DNA of 63,549 bases from a virus, in the IMG/VR virus record IMGVR_UViG_3300021598_000208, positions 1 to 63,549 of that record, one strand, 5' to 3'. Within the stretch, counting starts at the first letter, position 1. Every line of letters begins with the position of its first letter. A model generated the notes under the pieces. That model worked only from the letters and a program-made list of their open reading frames with translations, ran no database searches and was not told where the DNA came from. Positions 40,615 to 49,000 of the stretch are shown here, piece after piece. Both the position numbers and the translations under genes were made by a program.

Positions 40615-40791
40615 ATGGCAAAGTCAAAATTAATTGAAGAAGTAATTCAAGAAGATGTTGTGGTATCTGAAGAAGTAGCTGCTGAAGTAAAGAAAGCTGT
40701 TGCTCCTAAAGACCCATATGCAGTTCCTGAATTAAAAGAAAAAGATATTGTAACAACTCCGGGTCACACAAAGCGTGACTTTAGAAACTAA
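40615..40791 (+). CDS. Small acidic protein (58 aa)
   Basis: ATG at 40615, 6 bases after the previous stop. First half is acidic and Val-rich (LIEEVIQEDVVVSEEVAAEV), the end is basic (TPGHTKRDFRN). Function unknown. Confidence 0.5.
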   Translation: MAKSKLIEEVIQEDVVVSEEVAAEVKKAVAPKDPYAVPELKEKDIVTTPGHTKRDFRN

Positions 40792-40832
40792 TTTCTGTTT
40801 GCGTAGCATACAGAATTAGAAACTGTTAAGAT

Positions 40833-41123
40833 ATGGCAGACAAGTCAAAAATGCAATGTAACCGTCCTACTGCTTCGGATAGACCGGGCAAGAAGAAGAT
40901 GGTTAAAGCCTGTTCCGGAGGGGAGGAGAAACTCCTCCACTTCGGAGCCAAAGGCTATGGTAATAATTACTCTGCTGCTGCTCGTAAAAGTTTTAAAGCA
41001 AGACATAGTTGCGATACAGCTACAGATAAACTGACCCCAAGGTATTGGGCGTGTAAGAACCTATGGGCAGGACCCGGAGGTTCAACCACTTCTAATCCAA
41101 AAGGTCGTAGAGGAAAATACTAA
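40833..41123 (+). CDS. Conserved small Cys/Gly-rich phage protein (96 aa)
   Basis: Contains KLLHFGAKGYGNNYSAAARK, SFKARHSCDTATDKLTPRYW and ACKNLWAGPGG, a pattern I know from phages of Bacteroidota and marine phages, with conserved Cys/His that may bind metal. The ATG of the following gene overlaps its stop. Role unknown, perhaps capsid-associated. Confidence 0.65.
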   Translation: MADKSKMQCNRPTASDRPGKKKMVKACSGGEEKLLHFGAKGYGNNYSAAARKSFKARHSCDTATDKLTPRYWACKNLWAGPGGSTTSNPKGRRGKY

Positions 41124-41458
41124 TGAAAGACGCTTGCTATAAAAAAGTCAAAGCATCGTATGATGTATTCCCATCTGCTCGTGCATCACAAGCAATAGCT
41201 AAGTGTCGCAAGGGTTCAGGTGTGGTGAGAAAGACTGAGGCAGGCAGTAGTTTGAAAAGGTGGGAGAAAGAGAAGTGGCAGGATACAAAAACAGGTAAAG
41301 CCTGTGGTGCAGGTGGTAGCAATGAATATTGCAGACCAACAACAAGAGTGTCTTCAAAGACACCGAAAACAAAATCGGAAATAAGTCCTTCTAAACTTGC
41401 CTCTAAAAAAGCTGAGAAGTCAAGAGTTGGTATGGGTAGAAGAGTTTTAAATATTTAA
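41123..41458 (+). CDS. Conserved phage protein (DUF5872-like, 111 aa)
   Basis: KDACYKKVKASYDVFPSARA and SQAIAKCRK, then LKRWEKEKWQDTKTGKACG and the basic RPTTRVSSKTPKTKSEIS form a recognisable conserved family in crAss-like and marine phages. It overlaps the upstream gene by one base. A palindrome copy encodes VSSKT here. Function unknown. Confidence 0.65.
   Translation: MKDACYKKVKASYDVFPSARASQAIAKCRKGSGVVRKTEAGSSLKRWEKEKWQDTKTGKACGAGGSNEYCRPTTRVSSKTPKTKSEISPSKLASKKAEKSRVGMGRRVLNI
41348..41363. repeat. Copy of 16-bp palindrome (coding)
   Basis: GTGTCTTCAAAGACAC inside the DUF5872-like gene. Confidence 0.85.
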
Positions 41459-41468
41459 AATTAAAATT

Positions 41469-41690
41469 ATGAACAGAGATTATCCATTATCACCGACTCC
41501 TATGGCAGGATTTGTTCCTGTTTTAGATGGAGTTAAAGTAAAAAAAGGACCAAACAGAAGTGTTGCTAAAAGAACTACTGTTAACGAAGATGGCAGCAAA
41601 AAAGTTGTAAAAGAAGTTGTCAACAATCGTGGTTATAAAGTTGTAAGAAAAGTTGATGGTAAACGTACTGAACTAGGTAAGTCTTATTAA
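41469..41690 (+). CDS. Small basic protein (73 aa)
   Basis: Contains MAGFVPVLDGVKVKKGPNRS and a repeated Val/Lys pattern (KKVVKEVVNNRGYKVVRKVD) that looks like a beta hairpin. Function unknown. Confidence 0.5.
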   Translation: MNRDYPLSPTPMAGFVPVLDGVKVKKGPNRSVAKRTTVNEDGSKKVVKEVVNNRGYKVVRKVDGKRTELGKSY

Positions 41691-41691
41691 T

Positions 41692-41817
41692 ATGAAAAAC
41701 GTAATAAAAAAAGCAGCAAAGTACGAATCTAAGAAATCATTGGAAGGTCCAATGAAGTTTCTTAAAGGGAACGTAACTAAACCTGCAAAAACAATAACAC
41801 TTAAAAAAAAGAAATAA
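41692..41817 (+). CDS. Tiny basic protein (41 aa)
   Basis: ATG one base after the previous stop; MKNVIKKAAKYESKKSLEGP and a Lys-rich end. Part of the small basic gene run. Confidence 0.45.
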   Translation: MKNVIKKAAKYESKKSLEGPMKFLKGNVTKPAKTITLKKKK

Positions 41818-41822
41818 TAGCT

Positions 41823-41981
41823 ATGAGCAAGTTCAAACAACTAAGCGAAAAGATTCAAAAGAAACAAGGTGTTAGTGAGAAATCAGCTAATGCTATCGCA
41901 GCTACAATTGGTCGTAACAAGTATGGTGCTAATGTTTTTTCTAAGATGGCTACTAAAGCTAATAAAGGCAAAAAGAAGTAA
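41823..41981 (+). CDS. Tiny basic protein (52 aa)
   Basis: ATG at 41823. Reads MSKFKQLSEKIQKKQGVSEK then SANAIAATIGRNKYGANVFS and a Lys end; the GRNKYG segment is typical of small crAss-type virion-region proteins. Confidence 0.5.
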   Translation: MSKFKQLSEKIQKKQGVSEKSANAIAATIGRNKYGANVFSKMATKANKGKKK

Positions 41982-41982
41982 T

Positions 41983-42159
41983 ATGCAACAACAACAAAAC
42001 AAAAGCAAAGGTCTTGGCGACACTATTGAGAAGTTTACAACTGCTACCGGTATTAAGAAGGTAGTAGATACTGTAGCGAAAGCAACAGGCAAAGATTGTG
42101 GATGTAAAGAACGCAGAGACGCTTTAAACAGAGCATTTCCTTATCAAGATAAAAAATAA
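41983..42159 (+). CDS. Conserved small phage protein (58 aa)
   Basis: Start at the ATG at 41983, one base after the previous stop. The motif GDTIEKFTTATGIKKVVDTV and ATGKDCGCKERRDALNRAFP is well conserved in Bacteroidota phages as I recall. The Cys-Gly-Cys could bind metal or form a disulphide. Function unknown. Confidence 0.6.
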   Translation: MQQQQNKSKGLGDTIEKFTTATGIKKVVDTVAKATGKDCGCKERRDALNRAFPYQDKK

Positions 42160-42164
42160 AAAAT

Positions 42165-42656
42165 ATGTCAGTTTTCAAAACAACATTTACAAGAGCATTA
42201 AGAGTTATACCTACTGATAATGCTGACGTTCCTACACCATATGTTATTAGTACAGGAACAAACACTTCTGCTGTAACTAATCAATTAGTAAATACAGCAG
42301 GTAATTTTATAAACTTAAATGTAGCTGTTGGTGATATTGTTTACAATACAACTGATGGAACTGCTGCAACTGTAGTATCAGTAACAAGTGCAACTGTTAT
42401 TGTTCTTAATGCAAATATATTTGCTGCGACAGGAAAAAACTATGTTATCTATCAAGATTCTCCACAAACAAGTGGTGGTAACAACGGATGTTTCTTATTT
42501 ATAGGAGGAGCAGGCAACGTAGCAGTTACAACAATTGGAGGAGATGACATTACATTCAATGCAGTTCCTGTTGGAACAATTTTACCTGTACAAGTTTTAA
42601 AAGTTAAGGCTTCAGGCAGCGGTACAACAGCAACATTAATTAACGCACTTTGGTAA
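42165..42656 (+). CDS. Beta-rich structural protein (163 aa)
   Basis: Starts MSVFKTTFTRALRVIPTDNA, then a Thr/Val/Asn-rich segment TGTNTSAVTNQLVNTAGNF ... GDIVYNTTDG ... NANIFAATGKNYVIYQDS that is close to the inserted domain of the protein at 1214. The C-terminus is Gly/Val-rich (CFLFIGGAGNVAV). A virion decoration or head-fibre protein is plausible. Confidence 0.6.
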   Translation: MSVFKTTFTRALRVIPTDNADVPTPYVISTGTNTSAVTNQLVNTAGNFINLNVAVGDIVYNTTDGTAATVVSVTSATVIVLNANIFAATGKNYVIYQDSPQTSGGNNGCFLFIGGAGNVAVTTIGGDDITFNAVPVGTILPVQVLKVKASGSGTTATLINALW

Positions 42657-42665
42657 TTTAATAAT

Positions 42666-42956
42666 ATGAATCACCAAGATAACAGCAGACTTGATATTAT
42701 GGCAGACGAATTAGAGTCTATCAAAGCAGAAGTTTCTGAGATGAAGGCTATGCTTAAAGATGTATATACTCTTTTAGCCGGCAATCCAATTGACAAAGAT
42801 TCAAGTGGGCTTATTGGTAATTTTAAAGAAGTTAAGAAAGAAGTATATGAGTTAAAAGCTGAGTTGAAAAGATACAAGGCTTACTTCTATGCGTTGGTTA
42901 CTTTGGTTGGATTAGGTGCATTAAAAGTTATTACTGAATTTATACTTAGAAAATAA
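42666..42956 (+). CDS. Coiled-coil protein with C-terminal membrane helix
   Basis: 96 aa. Heptad-like first part (ADELESIKAEVSEMKAMLKD, EVKKEVYELKAELKRYKA) then YFYALVTLVGLGALKVITEF as a single membrane span. Holin- or haemolysin-XhlA-like topology at the beginning of the lysis cassette. Confidence 0.55.
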   Translation: MNHQDNSRLDIMADELESIKAEVSEMKAMLKDVYTLLAGNPIDKDSSGLIGNFKEVKKEVYELKAELKRYKAYFYALVTLVGLGALKVITEFILRK

Positions 42957-43087
42957 TGGCAAAGGCAACAAACACAAGTTCTTATATCAGAAAGCCTAAG
43001 AAAAGAGGCGTAGCTGCAAAAAATAAAACAAGTACGAATAAAGCAAGCAAACTTTATAAGAAAGCGTACAGAGGTCAAGGACGATAA
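42956..43087 (+). CDS. Tiny conserved basic protein (43 aa)
   Basis: The ATG overlaps the previous stop (TAATG). SYIRKPKKRGVAAKNKTSTN then KASKLYKKAYRGQGR; this signature occurs widely in Bacteroidota and marine phages as far as I recall. Function unknown; its charge suggests DNA or membrane-surface binding. Confidence 0.6.
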   Translation: MAKATNTSSYIRKPKKRGVAAKNKTSTNKASKLYKKAYRGQGR

Positions 43088-43098
43088 ATAATACTACA

Positions 43099-43392
43099 AT
43101 GGCAGTAAAAAATTTAAACCCAATAACGAGCGTAATGGACTTCAAAACATTTGCGAAGAATCCAATTGTAGCTACGTTATTCTTGGTATTGATAGCGGTA
43201 TCGTACTTATACATAGATGTTAAATCAACATTTAAAGAGCAGATAGTTTCTCAAAGTGCAAAGGTTGATAAGCTAGAAAGCAAAGTTGAAGTTATGCAGT
43301 TGACTTTAAGAAAGACCGACTCATCATTGGCTGCAGCTACTTCTAAGCTAAGCACGTTAGAACAATTAGGTAAAATTCAAAGCATTAAGTAA
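43099..43392 (+). CDS. Membrane-anchored coiled-coil protein (i-spanin candidate)
   Basis: 97 aa. N-terminal cytoplasmic tail, one span (NPIVATLFLVLIAVSYLYID), then a periplasmic heptad region (KVDKLESKVEVMQLTLRKTD). Together with the lipoprotein that overlaps its stop, the pair fits inner/outer spanins. By context only. Confidence 0.55.
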   Translation: MAVKNLNPITSVMDFKTFAKNPIVATLFLVLIAVSYLYIDVKSTFKEQIVSQSAKVDKLESKVEVMQLTLRKTDSSLAAATSKLSTLEQLGKIQSIK

Positions 43393-43739
43393 TGAAGTAT
43401 TTATTTTTACTTTTTCTAACAGGATGTACATTAAGTGCTCAACAGCAAGATGCAGAGCAAGAAAAAGATGCTGAGTTTAAAAAGCTAATTGAGAATGCAA
43501 AGCAAAATCATAGCAATTTTCATCAGGTACACGAAAAGGCAAAAAAGAAAGAAGACAAATTAGTTGCTCAGGCAATTACTAAAATAGTAACTTTGAAAGC
43601 AGAAGTTAAAGACCTTAAAAGCGAGATTAGTGGTATGAAGGTTAGGGTAGATACAGTGTACATACACGATACCATTCAGATTAAAGAGAAGAAGAACTTT
43701 TGGGGTAAAACTAAAGTTGACACTACAAATAACGAATAA
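43392..43739 (+). CDS. Lipoprotein coiled-coil protein (o-spanin candidate)
   Basis: 115 aa. MKYLFLLFLTGC is a short signal with a good lipobox (LTGC, Cys12). Afterwards it is helical and charged (DKLVAQAITKIVTLKAEVKD). The ATG overlaps the stop of the preceding i-spanin-like gene, and its stop overlaps the holin gene. Role in outer membrane fusion at lysis is inferred. Confidence 0.6.
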   Translation: MKYLFLLFLTGCTLSAQQQDAEQEKDAEFKKLIENAKQNHSNFHQVHEKAKKKEDKLVAQAITKIVTLKAEVKDLKSEISGMKVRVDTVYIHDTIQIKEKKNFWGKTKVDTTNNE

Positions 43740-43969
43740 TGAAAAAAGTTTTTAATTGGTTAGGAGGTTTTTTTTCCTCAGAAAGTGGAACATCAAGTAA
43801 GAGATTAGTAGGTATAATTGGAGCGTTTGCTTTGTTTTATACCCTATATGATAACTCAAAGACTCAGGGTGACTTTGCTCCGGCAGACTCACTTGTATGG
43901 GCAACGTTTGCACTTAGTGCTGTGGCATTAGGTCTTACAACCATTGAGGCAGTAACAGGACTTATCTGA
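43739..43969 (+). CDS. Holin candidate (two membrane spans)
   Basis: 76 aa. Two hydrophobic helices, LVGIIGAFALFYTLYDN and SLVWATFALSAVALGLTTIE, separated by a short acidic loop; basic N-terminus. Directly upstream of the endolysin. Size and topology fit class II holins. Confidence 0.65.
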   Translation: MKKVFNWLGGFFSSESGTSSKRLVGIIGAFALFYTLYDNSKTQGDFAPADSLVWATFALSAVALGLTTIEAVTGLI

Positions 43970-44012
43970 GTTAATCAGAAGCGAATCAGCTAAGCGTAAT
44001 GGCATTAGTAAT

Positions 44013-44420
44013 ATGCCTACAGAAGAGCATATTGCCAACTTTAAGTTATTAGCTGAGAATGTATTTGAGCCTATTCGCAATAACTTTAGATGTCCAATTC
44101 ATATCTCAAGTGGATACAGGTCTGCTGAACTTAACAAATGCATTGGTGGCTCATCTACCTCTCAGCATTGCAAAGGTCAGGCTGTTGACATTGATATGGA
44201 CGGCACTCCAAATGGTGTGACTAATAAGATGGTCTTTGATTATATCAAGGACAACTTAGAGTTCGACCAATTGATAGCTGAGTTCCCAAAACAGGGTAAG
44301 CCTGATTGGGTGCACGTTTCTTACAGTGAAGGTAAAAATAGAAAGCAAATACTTGTAGCTAAAAAGGTTAATAGTAAAACTACATACATATCTTACAGTA
44401 GTGAAAAAGACCTTTCATAA
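44013..44420 (+). CDS. Endolysin, M15 family D-Ala-D-Ala peptidase-like
   Basis: 135 aa. Zinc-site motifs SGYRSAELNKCIGG, STSQHCKGQAVDID (His and Asp ligands) and DWVHVSY (second His) mark the peptidase M15 fold used by many phage endolysins. Upstream of the ATG the same frame reads SELIRSESAKRNGISN, which matches the usual N-terminus of this family, yet no ATG/GTG/TTG is available after the in-frame stop at 43953. The true start is therefore unusual or the protein is made by frameshift from the holin gene. Confidence 0.82.
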   Translation: MPTEEHIANFKLLAENVFEPIRNNFRCPIHISSGYRSAELNKCIGGSSTSQHCKGQAVDIDMDGTPNGVTNKMVFDYIKDNLEFDQLIAEFPKQGKPDWVHVSYSEGKNRKQILVAKKVNSKTTYISYSSEKDLS

Positions 44421-45097
44421 TGGCTTATGTATACAGGCATATTAGGTTAGATAAAAATCAACCATTTTACATTGGCGTTGGAACGTATGATACATACAAA
44501 AGAGCGTACGATAAAAAAAACAGGAATTTACATTGGAATAATATCGTCAAAAAAACTGATTATGAGGTTGATATTTTAATTGATGGGCTTTCAGAAAAAG
44601 ATGCTTTTGCTAAAGAGATTGAATTTATATCTTTATATGGAAAGTCTTGTAATGGAGGTTTGCTTTGTAATATAACTGACGGTGGAGAGGGAGGATTTTT
44701 AAGTGAAGAGGTAAATGAAAAGAGAAAATTAGCCTTATTAGGTAGGAAATTACCAAGTCATATTAAAGAAAAGATAAGAATAAAGGCTATTGGAAGGAAG
44801 GCAAGTTTTCTTACAAAAGAAAAAATGTCTGAAATACATAAGAAAAACGGAACAGGAATATGGCTTAAAAGCAAAGGTCACCAAAATGGTAATGCAAAAT
44901 CTATTTCTCAGTTTGATTTAGATGGTAATTTTATAAAAACTTGGGAATGTTCTGCTTATGCTTGCAAGGAATTATTAATAAATAAGTCTTCATTGTCTTC
45001 CGTTTTAAATGGCAATCAAAAAACAGCAGGCGGTTTTATATGGAAATTTCATAAAATCAAATCAAATGGCAAAACATCTTACCTTAATATTACTTAG
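44420..45097 (+). CDS. GIY-YIG homing endonuclease (Seg-like)
   Basis: 225 aa. N-terminal GIY-YIG domain: YVYRHIRLDKNQPFYIGVGT, the catalytic-region AYDKKNRNLHWNN, and EIEFISLYGKSCNGGLLCNI with the conserved Glu. The C-terminal part (SISQFDLDGNFIKTWECSAY, NKSSLSSVLNGNQKTAGGFI) is a NUMOD-type DNA-binding repeat. Free-standing homing endonucleases spread by cutting genomes lacking them. It sits within the lysis cassette, separating the endolysin from the u-spanin-like gene, and its 3' end overlaps that gene by 32 bases. Confidence 0.85.
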   Translation: MAYVYRHIRLDKNQPFYIGVGTYDTYKRAYDKKNRNLHWNNIVKKTDYEVDILIDGLSEKDAFAKEIEFISLYGKSCNGGLLCNITDGGEGGFLSEEVNEKRKLALLGRKLPSHIKEKIRIKAIGRKASFLTKEKMSEIHKKNGTGIWLKSKGHQNGNAKSISQFDLDGNFIKTWECSAYACKELLINKSSLSSVLNGNQKTAGGFIWKFHKIKSNGKTSYLNIT

Positions 45098-45521
45098 TTT
45101 TTTACTATTCTCTTGTGCCTCAAGGAAGGTAGCGGTTACCAAGACACAAGTAGAGACCCATATTGACAGCACAGTTGTCGAAAAGAAGGATAGCGTTTCT
45201 GTACAGCAGAACGCTATTTCTATTAAAGAGGATATTGATGAGGTTGAGATAGTACCTATTGATACAGCTAAGCCACTCGTAATTGATGGTAAGCAGTACT
45301 TCAATGCGACAGTTAGGCTTAAGAAAACACGCAGACACGTAGTAGACTCATCAAAATCCACTGTGTCTAAGTCTATTGAGAATAAGGTTTCGGTCAAGAA
45401 GGATATTAAAGCTAAAGGCTTTGAGAAGAAGGTCGACAAGAAAGCGAACTACTCAATGTTTTTATGGATTATTTTAATCTTATTAGTGCTATGGTTAGCA
45501 CGTAAGTATCTACCAAAATGA
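45066..45521 (+). CDS. Unimolecular spanin candidate
   Basis: 151 aa, start at the ATG at 45066 after AAATCAAATCAA. MAKHLTLILLSFLLFSC is a lipoprotein signal with Cys17; the middle is a charged, Val-rich region; the C-terminus YSMFLWIILILLVLWLARKY is a membrane span. Lipobox plus C-terminal span is the u-spanin design. The phage also has an i/o-spanin-like pair. Confidence 0.6.
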   Translation: MAKHLTLILLSFLLFSCASRKVAVTKTQVETHIDSTVVEKKDSVSVQQNAISIKEDIDEVEIVPIDTAKPLVIDGKQYFNATVRLKKTRRHVVDSSKSTVSKSIENKVSVKKDIKAKGFEKKVDKKANYSMFLWIILILLVLWLARKYLPK

Positions 45522-45535
45522 TAATTTTTATTTAC

Positions 45536-45543
45536 TATATTTG
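45536..45543 (+). promoter_or_regulatory. Bacteroidota-type promoter (TATATTTG)
   Basis: Perfect TAnnTTTG box 21 bases before the start at 45565; likely drives the tail-fibre operon. Confidence 0.6.
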
Positions 45544-45564
45544 TATAAATTAAACTTAAATCAA

Positions 45565-45804
45565 ATGGCAAACTTAACAGCAGAAGAATTGGATTTTATC
45601 CAAAAAGGAACACAAGATTTTACTAAGATTAAAATTAGTCTTGGAGACCTTGAGTTAAAGAAACAATCCCTTATTGCTCAAGCAGAGAAAATAATGGAGG
45701 CTTTCTCAAATAACGAAAAAGTTCTTATTGAGAAATACGGTCCTAATGCTGTAATTAATACGCAAACAGGAGAAGTAAAACAAAAAGAAGATGGGAAAAA
45801 TTAA
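45565..45804 (+). CDS. Small helical protein upstream of tail fibres (79 aa)
   Basis: The ATG at 45565 follows AAACTTAAATCAA. Helical, FIQKGTQDFTKIKISLGDLE then AEKIMEAFSNNEKVLIEKYG and INTQTGEVK. Possibly a fibre-assembly accessory; not recognised. Confidence 0.55.
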   Translation: MANLTAEELDFIQKGTQDFTKIKISLGDLELKKQSLIAQAEKIMEAFSNNEKVLIEKYGPNAVINTQTGEVKQKEDGKN

Positions 45805-46057
45805 TTCATATCCTAATAATTCTACCCCGCAGTTAAATGATAAACTTGTAGGTACGAGAGTTGGTAATTCACCTCCCGATGCAACTTATAACTTTACTCC
45901 TGCGTTGTTGTTAGCATTATTTCAGGCAAACTTTAACGCTACATCAATTGTTATAGCAAACGTTCCTGTATATGCAGATAATGCAGAAGCAGTAGCAGCC
46001 GGATTAGTTGTTGGTAAACTTTATAGAACAGGCGACTATTTGAAAATAGTGCATTAA
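45791..46057 (+). CDS. Short tail-fibre-like protein (88 aa)
   Basis: Begins MGKINSYPNNSTPQLNDKLV, then GTRVGNSPPDATYNFTPALL, the same attachment-type N-terminus as the big fibre that follows. The C-terminus ADNAEAVAAGLVVGKLYRTG is a pattern found near the ends of marine phage fibres. It may be a trimmed or short fibre. Confidence 0.6.
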   Translation: MGKINSYPNNSTPQLNDKLVGTRVGNSPPDATYNFTPALLLALFQANFNATSIVIANVPVYADNAEAVAAGLVVGKLYRTGDYLKIVH

Positions 46058-46070
46058 AATTTCTTAGCGG

Positions 46071-49000
46071 ATGTCAAAGATTAGTACATACGAGGTCGCC
46101 CCGGTGCCTAAACTATCCGACAAACTAATCGGAACAAGTGTTGGCGGTGAAATTGAGGACGTAACGTATAACTTTACTTTACAGGAGTTATTAGATGTAT
46201 TCCTTCCCGTTATCCCTGCAAATAACTTGCAGGGTATTTTGGATTATGGGAATACCGCTACGCAAGATATTAACTTGTTTGGTACAATAACAACTACTAA
46301 TCTTGAAGTAACTGATACCGCAAACTTATTTATAACCTATCTAAATGAGGAGACTCATATAGTAGGTAGTTTGTTTGATTCTGCTGATTCTGTTGGAACA
46401 GCAGGTCAGGTTCTTACAAGTACAGGTGAAGGAGTTGAGTGGTATACGCTTCCTCCTATCTTTACTCCTAATTTAGAACAAGTCTTAACAGAGGGTAATA
46501 CTTCTGATATTGGCATTATATTAGATGCAAATATTGAGGCAATAGGTGTTATTGCTGATACAGCAAACATAGCAACTGAGTTATCAATTCAAGGAACAGT
46601 TGTAGACTATAATGAGTCTGCAGGTTCTGCAGGTCAGGTTTTAGAAAGTACTTCAACAGGTGTTCAATGGGTTAACCTACCTGTTTATAGTGCGACATCT
46701 CCACTTCTATTTAATCCTGCAACAGGCGTATTCAGTATTCAAGTAGCTAATAGTACTCAAAACGGATACCTTAGTTCAGCTGATTGGATTACTTTCAATG
46801 GTAAGCAAAATGCAGGTTCGTATATTACAGCTCTTACAGGCGAAGCTACTGCTACCGGTCCGGGTTCAGTTCCCATTACACTTAACAATGCTTCGGTAAT
46901 AAATAAGGTTCTTACAGGACTGAATGTTACAGGAGGTAATGTACTTGCAACTGATAGTATTTTAACAGCGTTCGGTAAAGTTCAAAACCAAATAAATGGC
47001 TTAGTAGGTGGCGTTCAATATCAAGGTACGTGGGATGCTGCTACAAATACACCTACTTTAACAAGTAGTGTAGGTACACAAGGTTATTATTATATAGTTA
47101 GCGTTGATGGTAATACCAACTTAAATGGTATTACTGATTGGAAGGTAGGGGATTGGGCAATATTTAGTGGTGGTGTTTGGCAGAAAGTGGACAACACTGA
47201 CTCAGTTACATCTGTAAATGGGTTCACAGGAGCGGTAAGTCTTACGACTGACAACATACCTGAGGGTACAACAAATTTATATTTTTTAAATAGTAGAGCA
47301 AGAGCAGCTGTTAGTGCAACGTCACCTTTGTTGTATAATAATACTACGGGTGTATTCAGCATTCAGCAGGCAAGCGGTATTCAGAATGGATTTCTTTCAA
47401 GCACTGATTGGACTACATTTAATAGCAAACAAGATTACTTGGGTGGAACCGGCTTAGTTAAATCTACTGCCGGAACCATCACATATATTACTGATAACTC
47501 AAGCAATTGGAACACGGCTTATAATAGAAGCCTTACAAGTGCTGCGGTTACAGGTACGTCAACAAAGACGCTTACACTTAATCAACAAGATGGCGGTACT
47601 ATTACTGCTTCTTGGAGTGATGCTGATACAGGACTTACATCAGTAGGTCTATCAATGCCATCAGCATTTACTGTATCGAACTCACCATTGACTTCAAACG
47701 GTACAATCGGTGTTACGGGTGCGGGCACAACGGCTGAGTATATTCGTGGAGATGGTAGCTTAGCTACTTTTCCTTCAATTATATCTGAGGCGCAAAATTT
47801 AGTAACTGAGGTATATAATAGTTCAGGTGCTACATTAACAAAGGGTACTGTTGTTTATATCAATGGTGGTCAAGGTAACTTACCTACAATCACTAAGGCA
47901 ATTGCAACAGGAGACCCTACATCTGCTCAAACATATGGTGTTGTTAGAAGTGACATCACCAATATGAATAATGGGTATGTGGTAGTAACAGGTAGATTAG
48001 CAGATTTAGATACAAGAGATTACACTCCGGGTCAACAACTTTATTTAAGTTCAACTACGGCAGGTGCTTGGACTCCAACTAAACAATATGCTCCTGCACA
48101 TTTAGTGTATGTAGGTATTGTAGTAAGAGCGCATCCTACACAAGGTGTTGTTGAGATTTTAATTCAGAATGGGTTTGAGATGGACGAGTTGCACAATGTG
48201 GCTGCTCAGAATCCTGACAATAATGATATTCTGCAATTTAAGACCTCAACAAATTTATGGACTAAAGTTGCAGGTACAACAACAAATATTGCTGAGGGTA
48301 CAAACCTTTACTATACAGACTTAAGAGCGAGAGGTGCACTTAGCTTAACAACTACAGGCACGAGCGGAGCAGCGACTTACGACAATACTACGGGGGTGTT
48401 TAATATTCCGCAGTATCAAGAGGTAATTACTAATCCAATAACAGGAACAGGTACAACTAATACCTTATCAAAGTTCACAAGTGCTTCAAGCATTGGTAAT
48501 AGTAATATTACTGATACAGGTTCTTTAATTACTTTAGGTTCTAATACTTATGTGAATGGTTCAATGGGATTTGGAACATCTACTGTTGGTAGTTATATTA
48601 TAAGAATTGTATCACCATTAACAGGTGGTACTACCACTTATGGTATTAGTAATGCTCCTACTATTCAATCAGATGTTACGGGGGCATCTATTTTGTTTAG
48701 GACTGCACCTTCAACTGTTGCTTCTACTTTTACTTTAGGAAGTTTACAACATTTTACTGCTGGTACAACAACAATAGGTGCAGGTTCAACAGTTACAAAT
48801 CAGTTTGGGTTTTTAGTATTATCAACTGCAATTGGTGCAACTAATAACTATGCCTTTTCAGGTCAATTATCTGCTGCAACAAACACTTGGAACTTACATA
48901 TGTCAGGTACTGCTAATAACTATATGGCAGGTGCTTTAGGTATAGCTAGGACATCTCTGCCTAATATGAATTTAGGTATTGATAGAAATATTACAGGCTC

